Below, in pieces: positions 16,511-24,400 of a stretch of DNA of 40,077 bases. A program made the position numbers and the translations under genes. This DNA comes from Muribaculaceae bacterium (GTDB lineage Bacteria > Bacteroidota > Bacteroidia > Bacteroidales > Muribaculaceae): assembly GCA_016290325.1 (NCBI GenBank), contig JAEETL010000025.1, positions 1-40,077 of the forward strand, in the 5' to 3' direction. The notes under the pieces are model-generated. The model was not told where the DNA came from, made no database searches, and was given only the letters and a program-made list of their open reading frames with translations. Each line of letters begins with the position of its first letter. Within the stretch, counting starts at the first letter, position 1.

Positions 16511-17869
16511 ATGCATAAGCAAGATAACTATACGTTCTTGACAACGGCTCCCGTGAGCCGCGTGATTCCGGCAATGGCTGTGCCCACTGTCATCAGCATG
16601 CTTGTGACCAGCATCTACAACCTGGTGGACACTTATTTCGTGGGGCTCATCAACACCCAGGCCACGGCAGCCGTGGGCGTGGTGTTCCCCGTGATGGCGA
16701 TTATCCAGTCCCTGGGTTTCCTGTTCGGACAAGGTTCGGGCACCTACATGTCCCGCCACCTGGGGGCGCGCCGCCTTGACGAGGCGAGCCAGATGGCAGC
16801 CACTTCATTCATCGCCAGCATCATTTGTGGCGTGGTCGTGGCCGTGCTGGGACTCATTTTCCTCGAGCCGTTGTCCATCCTGCTGGGGTCAACACCCACC
16901 ATCCTACCCTACACCATGCAGTTCATGGGCGTAATCCTCCTGGGCGCGCCACTGATGACCGCATCAATGGTCATCAACAACCAGATGCGTTTCCAGGGCA
17001 ACCCCACCCAAGCCATGTATGGCATGATATCGGGAGCAGTGCTCAACGTGCTGCTGGTGCCGCTGTTCATGTTCACCTTCGGGCTGGGCATTCTAGGCAC
17101 GGCTATCGGCACGGTGCTGAGCCAGTTGTTCGGTTTCATCGTGTTGTGGGTCATGTCGCGCCGTGGTGAGAACATCCCTATCAGGCTCTCACTTGCATCC
17201 AGCAAGTGGCATTTCCAGAAAGAAATCCTCAAGGGTGGCACGCCGTCGCTCACGCGCCAAGCCCTTGCGAGTGTCGCTACACTCATGCTCAACGTGGCCG
17301 CAGGAGTTTATGGCGACGCGGCGATTGCCGGCATGTCGATTGTCTCGCGGTTGGCATTCTTGATTTTTGCCATCATCATCGGCATTGGACAAGGCTATCA
17401 GCCTTTCTGCGGCTTCAACTATGGTGCAGGCCTATATCAGCGGCTGCGCAAGGGCTTTTACTTTACCATCAAGCTCGACTTGCTGGTGCTGTTTTTCATG
17501 TGTGGACCGGCATTCATGCTTGCCGAGCAACTAGTGGACCTGTTGCGGCATGATCCCGAGGTGGTCGCCGTGGGAGCGGTAGCCCTGCGCTGGCAGCTTG
17601 TCGCCCTTCCCATGGCAGCCGTAGTCACCGTGTGCAACATGACATTGCAGACCAGCGGCCATAGCTTGCCCGCCAATATCCTTGCCGCCGCACGCAACGG
17701 CATCTTTTTCATTCCACTGATTATCATACTGCCTTATTTCTTGGGGCTGAAGGGCGTGGAAATATGCCAGGCGGTGTGTGACGTGCTTGCTTTCCTGCTC
17801 GCCATCCCGTTGATGGTGCAGTTCTTTAAGTTCTTTAAAGGTATTTCAAAAAAGAAGAAACAGGAATAA
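16511..17869 (+). CDS. MATE-family multidrug/cation antiporter
   Basis: 452 residues with about 12 transmembrane helices in two related halves. MATE transporters export drugs or metabolites across the inner membrane in exchange for H+ or Na+. Family marks: VIPAMAVPTVISMLVTSIYNLVDTYFVG in the first helices, LFGQGSGTYMSRHLGARRLDEA after helix 2, and GIGQGYQPFCGFNYGAG in the second half. The substrate is unknown. The ATG at 16511 is used because an upstream TTG overlaps the promoter. It ends tail-to-tail with the esterase gene with 1 bp between the stops. Confidence 0.94.
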   Translation: MHKQDNYTFLTTAPVSRVIPAMAVPTVISMLVTSIYNLVDTYFVGLINTQATAAVGVVFPVMAIIQSLGFLFGQGSGTYMSRHLGARRLDEASQMAATSFIASIICGVVVAVLGLIFLEPLSILLGSTPTILPYTMQFMGVILLGAPLMTASMVINNQMRFQGNPTQAMYGMISGAVLNVLLVPLFMFTFGLGILGTAIGTVLSQLFGFIVLWVMSRRGENIPIRLSLASSKWHFQKEILKGGTPSLTRQALASVATLMLNVAAGVYGDAAIAGMSIVSRLAFLIFAIIIGIGQGYQPFCGFNYGAGLYQRLRKGFYFTIKLDLLVLFFMCGPAFMLAEQLVDLLRHDPEVVAVGAVALRWQLVALPMAAVVTVCNMTLQTSGHSLPANILAAARNGIFFIPLIIILPYFLGLKGVEICQAVCDVLAFLLAIPLMVQFFKFFKGISKKKKQE

Positions 17870-17870
17870 C

Positions 17871-18587
17871 TCAACTTAACGTATTTTCCGCCTGATCGCC
17901 TCCACTCGATTCAAGCAACCACTTGATGCCCTTAACGACACGCAGGGGCGGGTTCTTGAAGTGGTTGCCGGGATTGAGCTCAAACTTGACAGGCACCCCT
18001 CGCGACGCATAGAGTTCGGCCACCTGGCGCGTGCGCTCGCCCACGGTCTGCAGTACGGCATTGCGCGAGGTACTCTCCTTATCACCCACCGAGAGATACA
18101 CGCCAGCCACGAGACCGGCGAAATCATGCTCCCGGGCATACTCCAGCCAACCTGGATACCACATCGAGCCAGAAGCCGACATGAAACGCGTGAATAAAGC
18201 GGTGTGGTGGCTGCTGTAAAGGGTAAACAAGCCGCCCATCGAGTAACCCGCCAGGCAGCGCCATGCAGGCGGCTCGTCGAGCAATTTCTCCACTTGAGGC
18301 ACAATCGACGAGGAGAGCAACGTCAGTAGGTCATCAGCCCCACCAGTGAAGTGGTCGTCCTTGGAGACCACAGTCTCGATGGGCCATGGCGACAATTCCT
18401 GGTTCCAGTTTAGCCCACTGATGGTCACGAGGTTGAATCTGCCGTCGATACCCAATTGCTGGGCGGCCGCCAGCAGTAATTGTCCGTTCTCATGATAGTC
18501 GATGGAATAGACCAGCGGAGCAGGGCCTTTCACCAAATGGTAAAGGCATACCCTACGATGCTCAAATTTTAATTCCTTCACGTCCAT
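17871..18587 (-). CDS. Alpha/beta-hydrolase esterase (IroE/Fes-like)
   Basis: 238 residues without a signal peptide. Serine hydrolase of the putative-esterase family: nucleophile elbow GYSMGG (preceded by WRCLAG), substrate-binding strand FMSASGSMWYPG, acid region YLSVGDKEST and a final His in NPGNHFKNPP. Relatives hydrolyse siderophore trilactones or other esters; the real substrate cannot be told. It diverges from the CPBP protease gene and shares a 104-bp intergenic region with it. A short family member, it begins directly at the first strand. Confidence 0.85.
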   Translation of the reverse strand: MDVKELKFEHRRVCLYHLVKGPAPLVYSIDYHENGQLLLAAAQQLGIDGRFNLVTISGLNWNQELSPWPIETVVSKDDHFTGGADDLLTLLSSSIVPQVEKLLDEPPAWRCLAGYSMGGLFTLYSSHHTALFTRFMSASGSMWYPGWLEYAREHDFAGLVAGVYLSVGDKESTSRNAVLQTVGERTRQVAELYASRGVPVKFELNPGNHFKNPPLRVVKGIKWLLESSGGDQAENTLS

Positions 18588-18613
18588 TTGCCCAAAATGT
18601 GGATTTCAAGACG

Positions 18614-18643
18614 CAAAAGTACAAATAATTTGAGTTATCTTTG
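18614..18643. promoter_or_regulatory. Back-to-back -7 elements, esterase and CPBP genes
   Basis: Minus-strand TACTTTTG (18621-18614) would serve the esterase gene. Plus-strand TATCTTTG (18636-18643) would serve the CPBP gene. Their upstream halves overlap, so polymerase may not be able to occupy both at once. Neither has a clear -33 TTG. Confidence 0.6.
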
Positions 18644-18691
18644 CAGACGCGATAACAGTTTATTGAACCCCAACCAACACCATACAATATA

Positions 18692-19498
18692 ATGACCACT
18701 CAACAAAAACGCCCCGTGTGGAAATGGATCCTGCTGTTTGTGGGATCATTTATCCTGGGTGACCTTGGCTATGGCTTATTAAATGGTATGTTTTTTGCGA
18801 CCGATATGGTCGGCATCCCTGTCCTGCTCATCATTCCGTCAGTGGTGTATCTTGGACTGTATGCCTTGTTTGTCAGGTGGTTTGAGAAAAAGTGGCCCAC
18901 TGACCTGCCCTTGCGACGCCTCGTTTCCCACACGTTACTAGGTTTGCTTGTGGGCTTCGTCTTCATGGTCATGACCGTGGGTATCATCACGGCCATGGGG
19001 TGTGCTGATGAATATTGGAATTCTTTCTCGTGGAGGGATCAATTTTGGGCACTCATGCTGTTCCTGATGGTAGCCGTGGGCGAGGAAGTCATGTCCCGCG
19101 GCGTCATCTTCAGACTCATCGACGAGCGATGGGGGACTTGGTTAGCACTGATTGTGTCGGCGCTAATCTTCGGCTTGGGACACATTTCCAACGACAATTC
19201 ATCGTGGTGGGCCTCGTTCGCTATCGCCATCGAGGCTGGCCTGCTGCTGGGCGCGGCCTATAAATGGTCGGGCAACCTGTGGGTTCCCATCGGCATCCAC
19301 TGGGCTTGGAACTATACCCAAGGCAACATCTTCGGGTTGGCGGTCTCGGGTAACAACCTAGAGAGCAATGTGCTCACGACCACGGTCAATGGGCCCGAAA
19401 TCATCACGGGTGGTGCTTTTGGCCCCGAAGCCTCCATCATCACCGTCATCCTCGGCCTCATCGTCACGCTCGTTCTCTTGAGCAACTGCCGCCGATAA
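18692..19498 (+). CDS. CPBP-family intramembrane glutamic endopeptidase
   Basis: 268 residues, mostly membrane-spanning (about seven to eight helices). The Abi/CPBP motifs are all present: EEVMSR (Glu131, Glu132, Arg136), FGLGHISN (His in the next helix) and GIHWAWNYTQG (His and Asn in the last core helix). The fold is that of Rce1 CAAX prenyl proteases; bacterial members process peptides or confer self-immunity to bacteriocins. No bacteriocin gene is adjacent, so the substrate is unknown. A -7 element lies about 50 bp upstream. Confidence 0.92.
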   Translation: MTTQQKRPVWKWILLFVGSFILGDLGYGLLNGMFFATDMVGIPVLLIIPSVVYLGLYALFVRWFEKKWPTDLPLRRLVSHTLLGLLVGFVFMVMTVGIITAMGCADEYWNSFSWRDQFWALMLFLMVAVGEEVMSRGVIFRLIDERWGTWLALIVSALIFGLGHISNDNSSWWASFAIAIEAGLLLGAAYKWSGNLWVPIGIHWAWNYTQGNIFGLAVSGNNLESNVLTTTVNGPEIITGGAFGPEASIITVILGLIVTLVLLSNCRR

Positions 19499-19516
19499 TT
19501 ATTTACTTTGGATTAA

Positions 19517-19530
19517 CCCTACAACTAGGG
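19517..19530. terminator. Small hairpin between convergent CPBP and panB genes
   Basis: CCCTA (19517-19521), loop CAAC, TAGGG (19526-19530). The 5-bp stem lies between the two stop codons. It may be a weak bidirectional terminator; there is no T-run. Confidence 0.3.
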
Positions 19531-19532
19531 GG

Positions 19533-20354
19533 TCAATACTGCTCGTCGGCGTTGGGGAAATCGCCGCTCTTGACGTCGCTGATGTAGTTACCCACGCTGT
19601 CGATAATCTGCTCTCCCAGGTTGTTATAGACACGCAGGAACTTGGGCTTGAACTCGCGGTTCAGTCCCAGCATGTCGTGCAACACGAGCACCTGACCGCT
19701 GCAAGCGCCACCGCCGCCAATGCCGATAGTAGGCACCGAGATGGACTGGGTGACCTTAGCCGCCAGCGTGGCGGGAATTTTCTCCAACACGATGCCGAAG
19801 CAACCAATCTCGGCCAACACCTTAGCGTCAGCGAGCAGGCGGGTAGCCTCGGCCTCATCCTGGGCACGGGTGGAATAAGTGCCGAACTTGTTGATGCTCT
19901 GCGGGGTTAGTCCCAAGTGTCCCATCACGGGTATGCCGGCACGCAGGATCATCTCGATCGCCGGACGCATCTCGCGTCCGCCCTCTAGCTTCACACCGTC
20001 GGCTCCCGTTTCCTGCATGATGCGCACGGCATTGCGCTGAGCATCCATGGGGTCGCCCTGATAGGTGCCGAAAGGCATGTCAACGATAACCATAGCGCGC
20101 TTGACAGCACGAACCACCGTGCGGCCATACACAATCATGTCATCGATAGTAATGGGAATGGTCGTTGCATTTCCCTGCATGACATTACTGGCGCTATCGC
20201 CAACAAGGATAATATCGATGCCTGCTTGGTCTACAAGTGTGGCCATAGTGAAATCATAGGCGGTGATCATCGCGATTTTCTCGCCTGCTGAGCGCATGTC
20301 GGCAATGCGTTTAGTTGTGACCTTGCGCGGGTCGGATACGGTATAGGTTGACAT
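19533..20354 (-). CDS. panB: 3-methyl-2-oxobutanoate hydroxymethyltransferase
   Basis: 273 residues. Transfers a hydroxymethyl group from methylenetetrahydrofolate to ketoisovalerate, making ketopantoate, the first step of pantothenate/CoA synthesis. TIM-barrel signatures: MITAYDFTMATLVDQAGIDIILVGDSASNV (metal Asp), FGTYQ, GADGVKLEGG (Lys/Glu) and GIVLEKIP. Length fits E. coli PanB (264). The ATG at 20354 is used; an upstream extension to 20423 would run through the promoter and repeat. It is monocistronic here, with no panC or panD neighbour. Confidence 0.95.
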   Translation of the reverse strand: MSTYTVSDPRKVTTKRIADMRSAGEKIAMITAYDFTMATLVDQAGIDIILVGDSASNVMQGNATTIPITIDDMIVYGRTVVRAVKRAMVIVDMPFGTYQGDPMDAQRNAVRIMQETGADGVKLEGGREMRPAIEMILRAGIPVMGHLGLTPQSINKFGTYSTRAQDEAEATRLLADAKVLAEIGCFGIVLEKIPATLAAKVTQSISVPTIGIGGGGACSGQVLVLHDMLGLNREFKPKFLRVYNNLGEQIIDSVGNYISDVKSGDFPNADEQY

Positions 20355-20392
20355 GACTGAATTCAGTTTGTTTCTGTTAATATTTAAAGCGA

Positions 20393-20423
20393 CAAAGATA
20401 GTGCAAGCCGAACGGAATGGCAA
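20393..20423 (-). promoter_or_regulatory. Promoter of panB, spanning a repeat edge
   Basis: Minus-strand TTG (20423-20421), 20 nt, TATCTTTG (20400-20393). The -33 and spacer lie in the first copy of a 91-bp tandem repeat. The -7 straddles the repeat edge. The second repeat copy reads TATCGCTC at the same place, so only the outer copy makes a promoter. Confidence 0.75.
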
Positions 20424-20578
20424 GAAAAATCTATTTTTTCTTGCATTTCTGAGGCGCAGCCTATATTACACGAGCCCCGCAGGGAGCGATAGTGCAAGCC
20501 GAACGGAATGGCAAGAAAAATATGTTTTTTCTTACATTCCTGAGGCGCAGCCTATATTACACGAGCCGCATGCGAGTG
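20397..20578. repeat. Tandem 91-bp repeat, two copies
   Basis: GATAGTGCAAGCCGAACGG begins at 20397 and again at 20488. The two units match closely through TGAGGCGCAGCC and CTATATTACACGAGCC, then diverge. Each has an internal hairpin: GCAAGAAAAA with TTTTTCTTGC in copy 1, slightly decayed in copy 2. Sequences of this style (GTGCAAGCCGA... GAGGCGCAGC) are familiar from Bacteroidales intergenic regions. The reading frame through it is not considered a gene. Confidence 0.85.
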
Positions 20579-20669
20579 AAAAGTACTTGTTATATGTGCA
20601 AAAATCAAAATTTTGGCAGATAATAGACCAAAAAAAACTTAAATCGTCCAATTATTCGGATATTATGCC

Positions 20670-20677
20670 TAATTTTG
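20670..20677 (+). promoter_or_regulatory. -7 element of the Cys-rich repeat protein gene
   Basis: TAATTTTG at 20670-20677, about 46 bp before the ATG at 20724. No good -33 TTG was found at the right distance. Confidence 0.5.
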
Positions 20678-20723
20678 GCGAGCAAAATCAAATTATATCA
20701 CTTAACATTATTTTCTATTAATT

Positions 20724-21194
20724 ATGAAGAAGATCTTATTATCACTCATTTTGATGGCATTTGCTGCCACCACAATGACTGCACAAACCGCAACCCAGCC
20801 CGCCGCTCAAGTCAAGAAGGAATGCTGCAAGGACAAGAAGATGGACGGCCAGAAGTGTGACAAGCCCGCTGACCAGCAGTGCCCCGACTGCAAAGCTCAG
20901 GCCGCCAAGCAGTGTGACAAAGCCGCCAAGGAGTGCGACAAGGCTAAGGGCATGAAGCACGAATGCAAAGAAGGCATGAAGGACTGCAAGAAGGCTGAGG
21001 GCATGAAACACGAGTGCAAGGAAGGCATGAAAGACTGCAAGAAGGCCGAAGGCATGAAGCACGAGTGCAAAGAAGGCATGAAGGATTGCGACAAGGCCGA
21101 GGGCATGAAGCACAAGTGCAAGGAAGGTCAGAAGTGCGACAAACCCGCCGACCAGCAGTGCCCCGACTGCAAGGAAAAAGCTAAGAAGAACTGA
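20724..21194 (+). CDS. Secreted Cys/Lys-rich tandem-repeat protein, unknown family
   Basis: 156 residues. A signal peptide (MKKILLSLILMAFAATTMTAQ) leads to a mature chain with 17 cysteines and very high Lys/Glu content, with no aromatic or long hydrophobic stretch. Three and a half units of 17 residues (GMKHECKEGMKDCKKAE) occupy the centre, giving Cys spacing C-x6-C-x9-C. Flanking them is a second duplicated motif, QKCDKPADQQCPDCK, once before and once after. The His and Cys pairs in each unit could bind metal, or disulphides could form in the periplasm. I recognise no family. It stands alone, with a strong terminator after it. Confidence 0.85.
   Translation: MKKILLSLILMAFAATTMTAQTATQPAAQVKKECCKDKKMDGQKCDKPADQQCPDCKAQAAKQCDKAAKECDKAKGMKHECKEGMKDCKKAEGMKHECKEGMKDCKKAEGMKHECKEGMKDCDKAEGMKHKCKEGQKCDKPADQQCPDCKEKAKKN
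20949..21131 (+). repeat. 51-bp in-frame tandem repeat inside the Cys-rich gene
   Basis: Units at 20949-20999, 21000-21050 and 21051-21101, then a partial fourth. Each starts GGCATGAAGCACGA or a close variant. Units differ by only a few mostly silent bases, so copy number may change by slippage or recombination. Confidence 0.9.
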
Positions 21195-21240
21195 TATCCA
21201 ATCAGTAAATTCTTGCCTTATACCTAATTATTTAGGGCAA

Positions 21241-21278
21241 AAGACGAGGGTGTGTATTGACACATCCTCGTCTTTTTT
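21241..21278 (+). terminator. Terminator of the Cys-rich repeat gene
   Basis: AAGACGAGG-G-TGTG, loop TATTGA, CACA-T-CCTCGTCTT, followed by a T-run. The stem is 14 bp with one G-T pair. A good intrinsic terminator 46 bp after the stop. Confidence 0.9.
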
Positions 21279-21464
21279 CAAAAATAACGAGCAACATAAT
21301 GGTTGGGAACAGTTTAGATTTTTTGGGCTATACCAAAATGCTAATTATTTCATATTCAATATCTTAATTTAGAAAATAATTTAGATTTTTATTAAGAGCT
21401 ATTTGGTGGATGGCTTCATTGTTATAATTTTGTCAAAAACATCATTATTTAATATGTTGAAACA

Positions 21465-24400
21465 ATGAAGAAAATTTCCACTTTACTCAATCTCGCTGCC
21501 GCTGTGCTGCTCATGAGCACATGGGGCGGCAACGCTTGGGCTCAAGAGGGATTGCAACTGACGGCTGGCAATCCGCAAGTGGCCCAGGACTTCAACGGCA
21601 TGTTTGATGGCGGCGCTGCCACCCTCAATATGCCCGAGGGATGGCGTGTGGAGCGCCAGATGAACGCTCCGCGCACCGTGGGCAGCTTTGCAAGCGCCTC
21701 AACCAGCGTGATGTATGCTGGTGGCACCAGCCTTGCCAGCAACGCCTCTAACGGTACCTGGAACTTCCAGTCCAGCAGTGACCCCAGTGACTGCTCGGTA
21801 GGAGGCTTATCCACCACTGTGAGCAACGGCACCCGTTGCATCAACGTAATGACCCGCCTGCACAACGACGCTGACGAGGCCATCACCAAGTTGACCTTCA
21901 ATTATGATATCGAGAAGTACCGCGATGGCGACAACGCAGCCGGATTTGCCGTGCAGCTCTATATCTCGACCGACGGTGAGACTTGGACCAGTGCCGGTGA
22001 TGATTTCTACAATTACTTTGCACCCGATGCCGCTACCCAAGGTGCCGCTGTCGTGCCCATCACCACAACAGCCATCGCTGGCAAGCAACTCATGGTTGAC
22101 CTGGCAGCCGGTGCTGACCTGTATCTGGCATGGAACATCAGCGTGGCCAGCGGTACCAGTCCTAACAAGGCCATGGGCCTGTCGATTGACAATGTTGTCA
22201 TTGACGCCACATTTGCTTCCCAAGACCAGTCATGCTACATCTATGTTGAGGACGTGACCAAGTGGAGCACACTCTACATGGCTACCGATGGTGGCGAGGC
22301 TCAGTTGCCCGCCAGCAGTGCGGTAGTCAACGGCGTGACCTATAAGGTGTGGGGCCTCGAGATGGATGAAGCCGACCACACGCTCACCTTTAGCGATAAT
22401 AATAGAAATAACCTGACCACGACGATTAATGCCAGCCGTGACTACTACCTGTGTTTCACTGGCGATGAAATCAACGAGATTTCAGACCCTCAGAACTATG
22501 AAGGCTATGTTGACCCCACTCGTCCCCCGTTTGTGGCTTCAGGCATTTACCTGCGCGGTGAGGTAAACAGCTGGGGCTCTCCTACCGATTGGGAATTCAG
22601 CAATGAAGGCAATGGCACCTATGTGCTCTATGACAAAGAATTAAGCGGACAATTCAAGGTCGCCGATGCCAACTGGAGCAGCTCTTGCAACTATGGCAGC
22701 AACGGCACCAGCGTGCAGATGGGCATCCCTTACAGCCTCGTGCTGGGCACCAATGACAACATCTCGTGCGGCGGCAATAACTACTATTGCTCACGCATCA
22801 TCCTAACCATCGATGGTAACGGCGCCACGTTGTTGCTGGAAAGCAACGATGACGAAACCGGCTTGACTTCGGTCTATGTCATCGGTGACAACAACGGCTG
22901 GAATTACATGGACGCTTCGGGCAAGCTCGACCTGGTTGAGGAAAAGATCTTCAAGGGTCAAGTCACCATGCCCGCTGTGGGCGACGGCTACAGCCACTGG
23001 CGCATCTACCAGCGCTTGGGCATGGGTGGCGTTTGGGGCGCTGAGAGCGACCTCACGGGCGACAACACCAGCGGTACCCTCATCAAGGGTGCTACCGGCA
23101 AGGTATCGACCGCGCCTGGCACCTATGACGTGACCTTTAACCTCGCCACTGGAGAGTACAACCTTGAGTTGGCTGCATCAACCCCCACAACGATGACCCT
23201 GCAACCCGCCGACGTGGTACTCGTGCCCGAGTTGCCCGAACAGGTCAAGGTGCTCTCGCTGAACAACAGCCTCATCTATTACAATGACCAGGATGCAGTC
23301 TTCAACAACATCGCCACAGCGATGGGCAAGGATGCCAACTGGACCAAGCACACCCTGCTGGGCAAGTCGCTCAAGACCCATTGGGATGAGGGTGACGGCG
23401 TGGCCGAGGATGGTAATCCCGGTGCCAAGATGCTCGTGCGCAGCGAGGCTTGGAGCCACATCATCCTGCAAGAGCAGAGTTCACTGCCCCGCACCGACAT
23501 CGAAACCTTCCGTGCCAACGTGAAGCGCTGGGTAGATTACATCCGCGAGTACTGCCCCAATCCCAATGCCATCATCATCCTGCCTATTAACTGGGCCTAC
23601 AGCGGAGACTGGGCTAACTATACTGCCTTTAACTCGACATTCGTCAAGAATTATGAGGATGTAGCCCGCGACCTGGGCGTGACCCTATGTCCCGTAGGTG
23701 TCGCCTATCAGGAAGTCTTTGAACTGGAGGGCAGCGAGGGTACGCTCACGTGGTTCCTCGACGACCGCCATCCCACCCTCAAGGCCACCTACATGGCCGC
23801 CGCGATGGAGTATGGCCTGATTTTTGGTGAGGATCCTGCCAACATCATTTGGGCTCCCAGTAGCATCAGCACCGATGAAGCTGCCGCCATGCGAGGCTAT
23901 GCCAGCCGAGCATTGAATGGCTTCACCAACTATGTGGACCACACTGCAGGACAGATTCACTACACGGTTACTGTGCGCGACCAGTTCGGCATGGAAATCG
24001 AGGCTCCCGAGCCTGTAGTGATGACCCTGAACGCTGGTGGCGACATTGACGGTAATTACGTCTTCACCAGCAACGGCGAGAATGGCGAATACACTGTCAC
24101 CGCCACGACAGGCAATTTCACCCAAACGGGTCATATCAAGGTAGCCACCGCGTTGACCGAGGTGGTGACCTACCCCGCAATCGAGCTGAACGAGAACACC
24201 CTGAGTGCCGGCGAGAGCTTTAACGGCATGGGCACCGAGGGTCCGACGACTCTGCCCGCCGCATGGCGCATCGACCGCATTCTGACCGCTCCGCGCACCG
24301 TGGGCCGCTTTGACCAGGCCGACGAGCAGACCATGTACAGCGGCGGCGTGAACCTGCCCAGCAATGCCACTAACGGTACCTGGAATTTTGGAGATAATGC

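Noticed and set aside
20397..20578. CRISPR-like array
   Set aside because: Two adjacent 91-bp units without unique spacers and no cas genes in the window.
20353..20721. A 122-codon plus-strand frame between panB and the Cys-rich gene
   Set aside because: It lies wholly in the tandem repeat and adjoining A/T-rich DNA, with the same peptide pattern repeated; this is repeat DNA and not a gene.
20949..21131. CRISPR-like array in the Cys-rich gene
   Set aside because: The 51-bp units are contiguous, in frame and encode conserved protein repeats.
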